A DNA stretch of 64,000 bases from JAPOXR01 sp965116115 (GCA_965116115.1 OZ220486.1:1302001-1366000); one strand, 5' to 3'; counted from the stretch's first letter, positions 27,046 through 36,362 are shown. Translations and numbers: made by a program. The notes: a model not told the origin generated them from the letters alone.

Positions 27046-28121
27046 TGGATCGCAGGACCGCTGATCTGCCGCTCGACGAACTCGAGGGACTGGTTGAGCA
27101 GTGCGGCCGCACGCACTGGCGAGATCAGCCCCTCGCCCGCCGCCCGCGAGACGAGTCGCTTGAAGCGACGAGGTTTCTCGAAATCCGCGAATCCATGCCC
27201 GGCTTGGATCGGATCCGGCTCCGACTTCCGCCAAGACCGGGCAAACGTCGCGAACGCGCGCCGCACGGAGCCTTCAGACAACACGCCTGCCTGCCCCAGA
27301 CGCATCAGCAGGGCCGCGGCCGACACGCCGTAGATATGTTTCAGACGGACGATCTCGTAGTAGGTGATCCTGTGCCGATCGGCTCCGACTTCGTCCCGAA
27401 GGCTCTGGCCGGGAACCAGGAACGCGCCGGCGAAGCGGCTCATCGCCTGCTCGAGGTCGATCGCGGGATTGCCAGTGGAACGGATGATCCGGTGCGCGAG
27501 CTCATGGGCCAACGTGAATCGCTTGCGCTCGATATTGATCCGGCTGGACACCACGACGGCCTCAGCGACGATCTCACCGCCTCGTAGAACGTGGCACGAG
27601 AGCCCATTGATACTTTCCGGGAGATCGGCTTCCACCACCTTGATTCCCTTGTCTTCAAGCAGTTCGCATAAGCTGGGAATCGGGTCGAGCCCGAGATCCC
27701 AGATACCGCGGAGCTCATAGGCCCGCTCGTCGATCTGGGATTCGCTCGCGACGCTGTCGTATCGCCGCGTTTCCATCCAGCCGACGCTGGCTTCGATGTC
27801 GAGGATATGCTCGATGGCCATGTAACCCTCCAAGCTGTCCATCACAACCGCTTCGGCCCTTGCGCGATCGCGGGCCGAAGCGCCGGACTGCCTGCGGAAC
27901 TCGACTGCTTCGAGCGCCTCGATCTGCGCGCTCATCAGGAAGTCCAGCGAGACGTCGAGAGCCTTCCCGAGGCCGACCAGCACAGCCGAGGAGGGCAGCA
28001 TCTTGCCCGCCTCGTACTTACTGATCGCCTGAGCGGTCACCTTCGGATTCGTCGCATCCGCGAGCGCCCGCATTGATAGACCTGCCCGTTTCCGGGCGAG
28101 CCGGAGCCGTTGTCCAAACAT
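27042..28121 (-). CDS. XRE-family HTH and ImmA/IrrE metallopeptidase fusion
   Basis: 359 aa. Start at 28121, with AGAGGAA upstream and the HTH beginning MFGQRLRLARKRAGLSMRAL, QAISKYEAGKMLPS. The open frame extends upstream but crosses the promoter region, so the longer start is unlikely. ImmA motif HELAHRI at 206-212, then AMSRFAGAFLVP with the third ligand region. Divergent from the ubiquitin-like operon 2 with 112 bases between the starts, so it is the likely repressor of that operon. Peptidase activation could release repression on infection or stress. Confidence 0.88.
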   Translation of the reverse strand: MFGQRLRLARKRAGLSMRALADATNPKVTAQAISKYEAGKMLPSSAVLVGLGKALDVSLDFLMSAQIEALEAVEFRRQSGASARDRARAEAVVMDSLEGYMAIEHILDIEASVGWMETRRYDSVASESQIDERAYELRGIWDLGLDPIPSLCELLEDKGIKVVEADLPESINGLSCHVLRGGEIVAEAVVVSSRINIERKRFTLAHELAHRIIRSTGNPAIDLEQAMSRFAGAFLVPGQSLRDEVGADRHRITYYEIVRLKHIYGVSAAALLMRLGQAGVLSEGSVRRAFATFARSWRKSEPDPIQAGHGFADFEKPRRFKRLVSRAAGEGLISPVRAAALLNQSLEFVERQISGPAIQ

Positions 28122-28140
28122 CTGTTCCTCTTTTTTCGTT

Positions 28141-28178
28141 AACCATTGGTTGACAAGATAGGTTATTCTTGCAATATT
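28141..28178 (+). promoter_or_regulatory. Promoter and operator of ubiquitin-like operon 2
   Basis: TTGACA at 28150-28155 and AATATT at 28173-28178, 17 bases apart, point to the UBL gene at 28234. A perfect inverted repeat AACCATTGGTT (28141-28151) overlaps the -35, a natural place for the XRE-ImmA repressor. On the minus strand TTTACA and TATCTT, 17 apart, could serve the regulator itself. Confidence 0.5.
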
Positions 28179-28233
28179 GTAAATCAACAGTTGGCCCTGC
28201 TGCCGGATAACGCACAGTTTATAGGACACCAAG

Positions 28234-28476
28234 ATGGGTAAGTTCGAATTCAAGGTGAACGGCGAGACCTTCTTCGCCGACCAGCAGGCCGTCGACGCCG
28301 CCGTTCTGTTGCGGATCGCCTTCGCCGGCAAGGCCATCGGCGAAGACCCGGATAAGACCGGGTACGTACTGAGAGTGCCGGACTCGGAGATCACCTTTGT
28401 TTCTGGGCAAGTGGTCGGTCTCGACAAGAACAACGTATTTCGGGCAGCTCCAGAGAAGGGGGCGCCGTTCGCATGA
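28234..28476 (+). CDS. Single ubiquitin-like modifier (multiubiquitin family)
   Basis: 80 aa. One beta-grasp unit: FEFKVNGETFFADQQAVDAA, then VLRVPDSEITFVSGQVVGLD and NNVFRAAPEKGAPFA. The opening KVNGE and the Gly-Ala near the end are shared with the tandem UBL at 7243. Four residues (APFA) follow Gly76; removing them would give a Gly C-terminus. AGGA precedes the ATG and the stop overlaps the E2 start (ATGA). Likely conjugated to, or attached to, an unknown target by the next two genes. Confidence 0.8.
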   Translation: MGKFEFKVNGETFFADQQAVDAAVLLRIAFAGKAIGEDPDKTGYVLRVPDSEITFVSGQVVGLDKNNVFRAAPEKGAPFA

Positions 28477-28898
28477 GCAACAACGTCGAGCGCCTTGCCG
28501 CCGAACTCGCCGAGCTGGACTATCGCACCAGCCCGTTCACGGCACCCGAGGATCAGGGCGGGGGCACCGGCGTCCGCTTCGAATACCGGATTACGGACGG
28601 CAGCCGCGCCGGGGAGACCGTGACCCTGGCCCTCGCGATACACCCGAACGAGGGCGAGTGGCCCGAAGTCGCGCCCCATTGGCTCTATCTCTCACCCCCG
28701 GACTCCGTCCTGGCGGAACTGGTAAAGGGGTCCCGCTCCCCGGGTGCCGTCCAGGACTTCCAGTGCGCGGACGGCCACGACTGGATGGCGATGAGCGCTC
28801 CACCGAGTGACTTCTGGGATCAGATAGACACCCCGAACGGCAAGAACATGGAAGCTTACCTGAACAGGCACATCCGCAGAATCTGGGGTGCGCGTTGA
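28473..28898 (+). CDS. E2-like protein of ubiquitin-like system 2
   Basis: 141 aa. WPEVAPHWLYLSPP replaces the YPDYPPHFIYV of the first system. A single cysteine, Cys98 in DFQCADGHDW, lies six residues before a conserved Trp, resembling the active-site spacing of E2 enzymes. SAPPSDFWDQ and GKNMEAYLNRHIRRIW follow. The comparison with the 6866 gene (Thr84 at this place) makes Cys98 the candidate catalytic residue. ATGA and TTGA overlaps on both sides indicate translational coupling. Confidence 0.8.
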   Translation: MSNNVERLAAELAELDYRTSPFTAPEDQGGGTGVRFEYRITDGSRAGETVTLALAIHPNEGEWPEVAPHWLYLSPPDSVLAELVKGSRSPGAVQDFQCADGHDWMAMSAPPSDFWDQIDTPNGKNMEAYLNRHIRRIWGAR

Positions 28899-30394
28899 AA
28901 CATCGCGTCGTACTGCGAGAAGCGCTCCACGACCAGCTCGCGGATCACCTCCTGAGCGGGCTGCGCCGTGGCGGGCTGCAGGAAGAGGCTTGTCTCGCGC
29001 TGTGGCGCCGCGGCGACGGATTCAACCGCTATACAGGGATACTCGCGGACATTGTCCTGCCGGACGATGACGACCGGGATCTGCACGGCAACGTCACCGT
29101 GCAGGGCGGATATCTCAACCGTGTCTTGGACCGTGCCCTCAAGGCACAGGCGGGTGTCGCCGTCCTTCACAGCCATCCTGGTCCCGGCTGGCAGGCCCTG
29201 AGCGACATGGATGACGATACCGAACGCAACATCGTCGCCCCCTTCATTCGGGAGACAGGCTTGCCGCTGCTCGGCCTGACGATGGGCAGCGACGGTGTCT
29301 GGAGCGCCCGGTTCTGGCAGGAATCGGGAACTGGCCGCATCGTGCCCGCCCACTGCACGGACGTCCGTCGGGTAGGGCCGCGTCGTACCCTTGTGGATTG
29401 GACCCTGGACGCGCACCCGCCCTACGCTCGCCGTCCAAGCTTGGTGCGCACCGTCGATTGCTGGGGCATAGATGCACAGGCGCGTCTGGCTCGCACTCAT
29501 GTCTGCGTCGTCGGAGCGGGCAGCGTCGGTTCGATCGTCCTCGAATCCCTGGCGCGCACCGGATTTGAGCAGATCACCGTGGTCGACCCCGACTTGGTCG
29601 AGGACAGAAACCTGGATCGCCTGATCTACGCCGACCGGCATTGCCTCGGCCTGCCCAAAGCGGACATGGCAGCTTCTCATCTTCGCAGAATTGCCACAGC
29701 GCGCCGTCCCGTCGTACGTTCGGTGCCCTTGTCCATCCGTACGAAGCGGGCCTACCGGCTCGCAGCCGATGCGGACCTCATCGTGTGCTGCGTCGACAAT
29801 GCCGAGGCGCGTGATGTTCTCAATCACCTCGCCTATGCGAACTGCCTCCCCTTGATTGACGGCGGGGTTCTCGTGGAAGCGCGGGACCGCCTGCTCTCCG
29901 CGAAATGGCGCGTCCACCTTGTCGGCCCTGGCATGCGATGCCTCCGTTGCCGTGGCCAGTATACCAGCGACGACGCCCGAGATGAACGGATGAGTATACG
30001 GCGTCATGGATGCTACCTCAATGATGAAACCCCCGATAGTCCCGAACCAGGTCAGAATACTATCGCGTTCTGCAACCTCGTCGCGGCCGAGCAGATGCGA
30101 ATGCTTGTCCGCTATGTAATCGGCGACGACTGGTGGCACGACGGAATGTCCGCCGCTGGCCGGTGGTCATTCGAACACCGCTTCGTCGAGGCCGAGACTG
30201 AGCCGTTCGAGCACCCGGGCCGCTGTGTGGCCAGCTGCGAGTTCTCGCATTCACGACTAGGGCTCGGCGAAGACGGAAGGCCCGGATACCCGTTCGCCGA
30301 CGAACCTCAAGACAGCTGGGCTACTCGTATGACGCATCGCTGCCAGCAGCTCCGGATGAGGCTCGGCCGCGCAACATCTGCGCTATGCACGTGA
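28895..30394 (+). CDS. JAB peptidase-E1 (ThiF) fusion of ubiquitin-like system 2
   Basis: 499 aa from a TTG overlapping the E2 stop (TTGA). JAB: Glu30 or Glu31 in GLQEEACLALW and HSHPGPGWQALSDMD (His92, His94, Ser103, Asp106). E1: GAGSVG at 206-211, VVDPDLVEDRNLDRLIY, CLRCRGQYTS and a later CVASC pair. The domain order equals that of the first system and no interruption is seen. It would activate the UBL C-terminus and also trim or remove it. No ATPase/PIN pair follows here; instead decayed sequence begins at 30395. Confidence 0.88.
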   Translation: MKHRVVLREALHDQLADHLLSGLRRGGLQEEACLALWRRGDGFNRYTGILADIVLPDDDDRDLHGNVTVQGGYLNRVLDRALKAQAGVAVLHSHPGPGWQALSDMDDDTERNIVAPFIRETGLPLLGLTMGSDGVWSARFWQESGTGRIVPAHCTDVRRVGPRRTLVDWTLDAHPPYARRPSLVRTVDCWGIDAQARLARTHVCVVGAGSVGSIVLESLARTGFEQITVVDPDLVEDRNLDRLIYADRHCLGLPKADMAASHLRRIATARRPVVRSVPLSIRTKRAYRLAADADLIVCCVDNAEARDVLNHLAYANCLPLIDGGVLVEARDRLLSAKWRVHLVGPGMRCLRCRGQYTSDDARDERMSIRRHGCYLNDETPDSPEPGQNTIAFCNLVAAEQMRMLVRYVIGDDWWHDGMSAAGRWSFEHRFVEAETEPFEHPGRCVASCEFSHSRLGLGEDGRPGYPFADEPQDSWATRMTHRCQQLRMRLGRATSALCT

Positions 30395-30554
30395 CTGGAA
30401 CGGCAGGACAGAAATCTCGCCTGCTTCCGCTCACGGTTCCTCCAGACTGTCCGTCTTACATCCTCGATTTCCTGAAAAACGATGAGCACGTGTGGGTTTG
30501 AGGTCGGGGATTTTCGGGTAGAGCGATGCCAGAGCCGGCGCGGTGGTTTTGGGC

Positions 30555-31039
30555 GAGAGGTTGGATAAGAACGCATTTGCGGGGCATCTGCTACAGCTTG
30601 ATTCTGATAGAGAGCTCCGGCTGACCCCGGCGATGCATTTCATAGTTTCATGGGCCATTTGGCAAGGGCGGGAAAATTGCAACGGTCGAGCGGAACCACA
30701 GCAACCGAGCAGCATCTTGCCCGTTTGTGCCAAAGAGCCTTCCTTCGCCCTTGGAGCCACCCAAATCCCTACCGTAACCAAGAGAGCCGAAAAGAACTGT
30801 GTGATATTCTGGTCGTATTCGATCACGACGTGATTATTTTTTCGGACAAAAGCTGTTCCTATCCCGACACCGGCGACGAGATCAAGGATTGGTCCCGCTG
30901 GTTCAAGAGATCGATCGCAGCCTCAGCCCGGCAGGTCTATGGCGCGGAGCGATGGCTACGCTGTCACACTGACCGTATCTTCCTTGACCAGAGATGCGAG
31001 TATAGGCTCCCGGCAAATCCAGAGCTGCGCGGTTGCTAG
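30555..31039 (+). pseudogene. Decayed conserved protein, nuclease-like family
   Basis: Short frames read ELCDILVVFDHDVIIFSDKSC, then DWSRWFKRSIAASARQVYGAERWLRC and IFLDQRCEYRLP. I recall this arrangement from conserved hypothetical proteins with a restriction-endonuclease-like look, but I cannot name the family with certainty. The 5' part (30570-30650) is the repeat shared with 23935-24020. No full-length frame exists; it is a gene remnant next to the ubiquitin-like operon. Confidence 0.45.
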
Positions 31040-31278
31040 CCAGCTGCGAAGTGATGAAGCTGGATTTCCCGGAAGTGCAGCACATTGTCGGCTATTCCAC
31101 CGAGCCGCTGGATGGAGAGCAACGTACACAGGATTTGGCGTATCTCGATGCCACCAACTGGACAGAGGTCGATACTCGGCAGGCCCGCAGAATCCAAGCT
31201 GAAATTGAAATCCTTTTGTCGCCGACCTTCACTCATTCTCGAGAACAAGAATATCCGACGTCGCCAAGCTCAAAGTAA
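31033..31278 (+). pseudogene. Short remnant of a conserved hypothetical gene
   Basis: 81 codons: MKLDFPEVQHIVGYSTEPLDG, then RTQDLAYLDATNWTEVDTRQA, in a protein-like composition but without start support (an upstream TTG/ATG in the preceding remnant only). No family recognised. It may be the C-terminal part of the gene ending at 31039 in another frame. Confidence 0.35.
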
Positions 31279-31279
31279 T

Positions 31280-31728
31280 CCCGGTTCCACGGCAGCACAT
31301 TGACGCCGTCCCGCAGCCTCATTTCCCGCGGGCTCTACCCATCAGGAACGACAGAGGTAGCAGCGGCTCCCGCTGGGCCGCACAGATCACCGTATCACGA
31401 TCCGATAGAGGTCTTGAAAGACCAATCTTTCTTTCAATCTGCCGTTTTTCCCAGCTGCCTCATCCAACATTTCACGCGGCGCTTCCCTGCAATGATTCGG
31501 CAGGGTCTTGGAATCCACAACCTTGTTCAGCACCTGAACCATGAACTCTGGATACAACCCTGCATGACCTGATTTTCTAAAGTCACGAAGGACATTTCCA
31601 GTGAGTCGATCGTTGAGTCCGTCAAGCAGAGTCTTCAGGATCTGTTCACACGATTGATCAACAACTTTGTGGACCCAGAAAAATCCCGATGACCGTCAAG
31701 CTGAAGACAGGCGCAAGAAATATTTTCA
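31280..31728. other. No recognisable gene
   Basis: About 450 bases with only short frames on both strands that resemble nothing I know. It lies between the decayed genes and the small membrane protein. Confidence 0.45.
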
Positions 31729-31935
31729 TCAGCCCAAACTGGTTGTGATCCAACCGTGGACCGCGAGCAGCACCGCGACAACGCCCAAGACCGTAAGAAC
31801 TATCCAGACATCGCGTTTCGCCAGGTCCGCCCGGAGCCGGTCGATGGCCGATTCGTATTTGGCTTGGTGGGTATTCATGCGCTCCTCCAGCACCGCTACC
31901 TGCCGGGCCAAGTCGTGGGGCGTTGTGTTGGTCAT
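31729..31935 (-). CDS. Small coiled-coil membrane protein
   Basis: 68 aa: LARQVAVLEERMNTHQAKYES, then AIDRLRADLAKRD, a predicted coiled coil, followed by a membrane helix VWIVLTVLGVVAVLLAV. GGGAGGATAG precedes the ATG. Same plan as the proteins at 16594 and 32995. Role unknown; phage-like or toxin-like small proteins share this layout. Confidence 0.55.
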   Translation of the reverse strand: MTNTTPHDLARQVAVLEERMNTHQAKYESAIDRLRADLAKRDVWIVLTVLGVVAVLLAVHGWITTSLG

Positions 31936-32008
31936 CTATCCTCCCGGATTTGGTGCCACCTTAGCGTCGCTGCCCGGGAACCGGCAAGAAAAATCTATAC
32001 GTTCCTAA

Positions 32009-32880
32009 GGCCTGTGGACAAATCGGGTTGCGCTTTGGGCGATTCGCTGCCAGATCATTTTAACGAGCGCCGGAGCGGCGCCGCAGGCAAGACGGGCAGA
32101 GAGATGAATGAACCCTGACAGAACCATGCTGACTAATAAAATGCAGCAGCGGATCTAACCGCTTCTTCCCGGCAAAGTGACCGACCCCGGCGCTGCCGCG
32201 GCGGACAACCGGCTTTTCGTTGAGGCGGTGCTCCAGCGCATCAGGACGGGCGCGCCTCAGCGCGATCTTCCGCCGCGGTTCGGCAAGCAGCACAGCGTGT
32301 GCAGGCGGTTCCGCCGTCAGCCGCTTTCGGGTGTTTTTGAACGTGTTTTCAATGCGTTAACGGAGGCGTTCGACTTCGAATACATATTCATTGACGGTTC
32401 TGTCGTGCAGGCGCATCAGAAGGCTTCCGGGGCGAAAAAAAGGGGGCCTGCTGACAGGGGATCGGGCGTTCCCGGGGCGGTCTGACCAGCAAAATCGTCG
32501 CGGTCACGGACGCGTTCGGTTACTTGGTGAAGTTCGTGATTCTTCCCGATAGAAGCATGATCTCGTCGGGACGCCGCGGGTTATCGAGGGCCTGTCCTTC
32601 GGGGCTTTGATAGCCGACCGGGCGTTCGACGCGGACCAGCTGCTGAAAGAGCTTGAAGAACGCGGCTCCGAGGCGGTGATTCCCCCGAGAAAGAACCGGC
32701 GGCAGATTCGGGATTACGACCGCGATATGTACCGCTGGCGGTATCAGATCGAGAATGTCTTTGCGAAAATCAAAGAGTTCCGCGCGATCGCGACGCGGTA
32801 TGACAAGACCGATACCAGCTTCGCGGCGGCGATTTATCTGGCCGCTGGTCTGATCGCGGCAAAATGACTGTCCACAGGCC
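32009..32880 (+). mobile_element. IS5-family (IS427-like) element, transposase broken
   Basis: 872 bp with perfect inverted repeats GGCCTGTGGACA and TGTCCACAGGCC, and a 4-bp duplication CTAA at 32005-32008 and 32881-32884. The transposase frame is interrupted by TAA in QQRI-stop-PLLPGK (the related 35616 remnant has Glu there) and again by a frameshift near 32450-32600. The C-terminal part 32607-32867 reads IADRAFDADQLLKELEERG, then MYRWRYQIENVFAKIKEFR with the catalytic Glu. Confidence 0.8.
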
Positions 32881-32994
32881 CTAATGAAGTGATGCATTTC
32901 GGAGTTTGATCGGTGAGCGAAAAAACTTACCGGACCACTTACCAATTCAAAAACGAGAGCCCTGCCGAGGCGGCCCCGTGACACCAGCTCCAGA

Positions 32995-33291
32995 TCAGAC
33001 GCCGGCCATGAAACTCCTAAGGAATTCAGCCAGCCAAGGGAGAACCAGCATTACAAGAACCGCCCCGCCGATTATTTTGATCCATTTGAGTTCACTCCGC
33101 ATGATAAGCAGATTTTCCTTCAACTCCGCCAGCCCCCGCTTCAACTCCGCAATATCCGCCTTGGTCGCGTTCCCGCCGGCGTTGATGCCATCTCTGACCA
33201 CCTCGGTCACCGACTCGGCCAGCCGTCCCGACTTCTCCCCCTCGCGAATCTTCTCAACCGCGGCGTGCGTATCAAAAAATGTGTCCGTCAT
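32995..33291 (-). CDS. Coiled-coil membrane protein, DUF1640-like
   Basis: 98 aa: THAAVEKIREGEKSGRLAES, then ATKADIAELKRGLAELKEN, a long coiled coil, followed by the membrane helix GGAVLVMLVLPWLAEFL. The layout resembles the DUF1640/CCDC90-like bacterial proteins. It shares SELKWIKIIGGA with the LKWMKIIGGA of the 16594 protein, so those two are homologous. Function unknown. 33292-33478 holds nothing recognisable. Confidence 0.6.
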   Translation of the reverse strand: MTDTFFDTHAAVEKIREGEKSGRLAESVTEVVRDGINAGGNATKADIAELKRGLAELKENLLIMRSELKWIKIIGGAVLVMLVLPWLAEFLRSFMAGV

Positions 33292-33481
33292 GCTTATTCA
33301 AATCGTGTAATGGCGTTTCCGCGCTCCCGGCTCCACCGGAAGGCAAGACCGGAGCGCATTGATACTCTACACTCTAAGTTAATGCGCGGCAAACTCAAAA
33401 AGGGAATTTCCCGCCCGATGGAGAAACTTTGATATAGGCGGCGTTGCCTGCCTCGGGTATCTGGCCCGTACAACTTAACTA

Positions 33482-34847
33482 GTAGTCCGTCATTGTTGAA
33501 TTGATGGATAGAGAGAATGCAGTTTAATGCGCGCGTCTTCGGCGGTGAACCGCTGTTTTACCGGGGCCGGGTCGGCGTTGCGCGCTTTCCGCCATGCCGA
33601 AACCTCGCGGCGGAGCGTTTCCCGGTCGGGGATGCGCCGGGACAGGCGCTGACGGCTCAGCACGCTGATTCCGCTCTCGGCGATGTTCAGCCGGGTGCCG
33701 TGTTTCGGCGCATGATGAACCTCGAAACGCTTGCGGAGCCTGCCGGCCTGGTCCGGCGGCAAAGCGCAGTAAAGACTCACTGGCTTATGTGTGTTAAGGT
33801 TGTCCATGGCTGGCACGATTTTTTTGCCGGGGAAGTGAACGTCGGCGATGTCCCTGAGGAGCTCAGCGAAATCTTTTTTCGTCCGGCGGTCGGTGATCTT
33901 GACGTGCCCTGGCCCGCAAGCGGCGCATGAACCATGAACAGATTCGCCGTCCCGTTACGCTCGTATTCACAGTCGAAGCGCGCCGGCCGGCCGGGAGCAG
34001 TCGGCAAAGCCGCGCGGATTTCCTTCGTCCGCTTTCCCAGAGCCTCGGCTGTGCACGCCAGCACCTCATCCTCGCTGAACTTCCGCTGATAGACATCAAG
34101 CACATCCTCCATCGAGTGCGCGAAGTCGCCGCTGTTCTCCGCCGGAATGCGCCGGCGCCGCGTAAGGTGCGGTTTCAAATCGTTTTTTTTAATGTCCTCC
34201 TGACCGTTTCCCGGGAAATGCTGTCAACGACATTCAACGCGGCCAGCCGCTCGCCGAGCAGGGCCGGCGGCTGTGAGGAACGCCCTTCGGGAGGCTCCGA
34301 ACAGGCGGTCATCGTCAGCTTCGCCTCGCCCTCGCCGTCAAGCTTCGGAGGAACGCGGTTCAACTGCGGCCTGCGCCTGAAGCCGCCATCCCCTCCTCGA
34401 CGAAACGCCGGCGGAGCCGTTCGACCGTCGCCGTGCCGACCCCGACTGAATCGGCGGCGTCGGCATCAGTGCGCGCGCCGCTCTTCCGGTTCTGATCCGT
34501 GAGAAGAAGGACATGCGCCCGCCGCCGCCGCTCGGCCGAACCCCGGCCGGATGAGACGATCTCCGCTGATTCGGCCCGCTCGTGATCTTCGAGCCGCACA
34601 TGCTGTATCTTGCGTCCGGTTTGTTCCTGTCAGTCCGTCATAGCTTCCCGCCTCTTGAATCGCCGCCGGCGCGAAACAAGCCTCAGCCGCTGGATTCCTG
34701 CTCAGAATCCAGCTGAAATGCCCGGCCGACAGCATTTGTCTTTGTTCAGACTGAAGCTGCTGCTGCAATTTAAACGGAGAGTCAACAGCCGGGGATCAGG
34801 ACGTCTGCCGAACACTGATTAACATCATTCCCGCTGTGTCAGACTAC
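33482..34847 (-). mobile_element. IS630-family element, copy 3
   Basis: 1366 bp in inverse orientation, ending GTAGTCCGTC at left and complement of GTAGTCTGAC at right, with TA at 33480-33481 and 34848-34849. The right TA is shared with a MITE that begins at 34850, so the two elements stand in direct tandem. Confidence 0.8.
33490..34599 (-). pseudogene. IS630-family transposase, copy 3, frameshifted
   Basis: Pieces: HTH part (34599-34360), linker ending RRTLKKTI at an A8 tract (34175), KPHLTRRRRIPAENSG part (34178-33777) and C-terminal MDNLNTHKPVSLYCALPP part (33816-33490). The shift in APLAGQGTSRSP is the same one-base loss seen in copy 2. This copy keeps the second catalytic Asp in MDNLNTH, which copy 1 has lost. 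Confidence 0.75.
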
Positions 34848-34849
34848 TA

Positions 34850-34974
34850 GTAGTCTGACACAGAAGAATTGACGGCAAAAACAGGTTGAGAGAAGAAACC
34901 GGAAACAACAAGCTTGATATACTGGAGCGTCTACTTCACTGTTTTCATCCATCAATATAACAATGTCGAACTAC
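34850..34974. mobile_element. 125-bp MITE of the IS630 family
   Basis: Starts GTAGTCTGACACAG and ends with ATCAATATAACAATGTCGAACTAC-like sequence matching the right end of the IS630 copies, with TA on both sides (34848-34849, 34975-34976). No coding sequence. Both ends match the full elements, so IS630 transposase could move it. Confidence 0.75.
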
Positions 34975-35615
34975 TAGTGTCTGCCAGAAAACCCCTGTTT
35001 TCGGCGGCGTCCGGCGGCGGCTCGGCGGGGCCGGACGCCATTCAGCGGCGGATCCGGCCCGGATTTCGGCTTCTGAAGCGCGCCGGACGGCGTAAATTAA
35101 TTGTCAACGCTGAATTAACGGGCGTCAACACTGAATTGACAGGTTGGCGGAACACGGCTGACCGCTCCCGGGTTCAGAGACCCGGGAGAAAGCTGTTGTT
35201 TCGATGAGAGGGGGGGGGGTGGTCAGGCGGCGCGTCGTCGCAATCGCGTCCTGTTCCGCATCGGACGTCTTTTCCGCAGCAGTCTTCCGAGCCGGCAGCA
35301 GTTCGCGGCGAGCACCGCTGAGGCTGCGGTGCGGGCGAAGCCGTCGCGGCCATGGCTCCGCACCCGGTCGAGACCGCGATGCTCGAGACAGCTGATCGCC
35401 GATTCAACCGCCGGATGCTGACGGCGGGCCTCGGCGAAGCCGGGTTCCGACTGCCGCTCCCGCTCGGCCTTCGAAAGATACCCTTTCTTCGGCAGCGCGT
35501 TCAGATCAAGCCTCGCAGCTGGCTCCCGGCGGTTCTCCGGGCTGTGAAAGCCGCGGTCAAAACTGCAGGACCGGAATTCCGGAAACCGCTCCTGAGCCCC
35601 CTCGACGACCGGAAT
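34975..35615 (-). pseudogene. ISNCY-type element, 3' remnant
   Basis: The outer end TGTCTGCCAGAAAACCCC also appears at 51444. A hairpin (CTCCCGGGT, six-base loop, ACCCGGGAG at 35165-35188) and a G10 run (35210-35219) lie between it and the stop. The coding part reads SCSFDRGFHSPENRREPA, LPKKGYLSKAERERQSEPGF and SAISCLEHRGLDRVRSHGRD, the C-terminus of an ISNCY transposase. At about 35615 it is fused in frame to an IS5 fragment. Confidence 0.7.
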
Positions 35616-35961
35616 TGAAAACACATTCAAAAACACCCGAAAGCACCCAGTGGCGGCACCGCTTGCACACGCTGTTCCATTTGCCGAACCGCGACGGAAG
35701 GTCGCGCTAGGGAGCGCCCGCCGGGTGCGCTGAAGCACAGCCTCAAGGAAAAGCCGGTTGTCTGCCGCGGTGACGCCGGGGTCGGTCGCTTTGCCGGGAA
35801 GAAGCGGTTCGATCCACTGCTGCATTTTATCAGTCAGCATGGTTCTGTCAGCGTTCATTTGTCTATCTGCCCGTCTTGCCTGCGACGCCGCTCCGGCGCT
35901 CGTTGAAACGATCATGGCAGCGAATCGCCGGAAGCGCAACCCCATTTGTCAATATGCCCTA
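35616..35961 (-). pseudogene. IS5-family (IS427-like) 5' remnant
   Basis: Minus strand: MLTDKMQQWIEPLLPGKATD, then TAADNRLFLEAVLQRTR, the N-terminus of the same element as 32009-32880, with a frameshift after QRTR. Its outer end (TTGACAAATGGGG) is diverged. The other half is replaced by the ISNCY fragment, so one chimeric frame of 240 codons covers both. Confidence 0.7.
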
Positions 35962-35993
35962 GCCGGGGTTCAGCAGCTTGTGGGGCTTTTCAA

Positions 35994-36242
35994 TTATCGG
36001 CCTTTCCGAACCGGAGATCGTGCTAAGCATACACTCTTGCCATCCCTCTCGAACATGGCGGGATAATTCTTTGCCCGAAGAAGAATCTGAAACCCCTGGA
36101 CATCCGGCGTTTTTGCTCTTGCCGTTTTCTTGTAAAGGCTCCGCTCATTGACCAAACGGGCGATCTCACTTGCGGTCATCCAAGGATCGCCATGCTCGGC
36201 TAGAATGGCTGCCATTTCATCATGCAGAAAAACTCTGGCCAT
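35994..36242 (-). CDS. Small HTH-like protein
   Basis: 82 aa. Start at 36242 (GGAG upstream). FLHDEMAAILAEHGDPWMTA, then EIARLVNERSLYKK and FQILLRAKNYPAMFERDGKSVCL resemble a HARE-type winged-helix protein found in small conserved bacterial proteins. Function not known. It stands convergent to nothing nearby and is the first non-IS gene before nadD. Confidence 0.55.
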   Translation of the reverse strand: MARVFLHDEMAAILAEHGDPWMTASEIARLVNERSLYKKTARAKTPDVQGFQILLRAKNYPAMFERDGKSVCLARSPVRKGR

Positions 36243-36362
36243 CAAGGGTGCTCCATGTTGTTGCGGCCGTAATTTTTTTACGAATGCCTTGTGATCCATT
36301 TCCAATCTTCTCAGCTCAGGGACTCGCTGAACCGGATTCAAGGGGTGGTGGAGGGAATGTGA

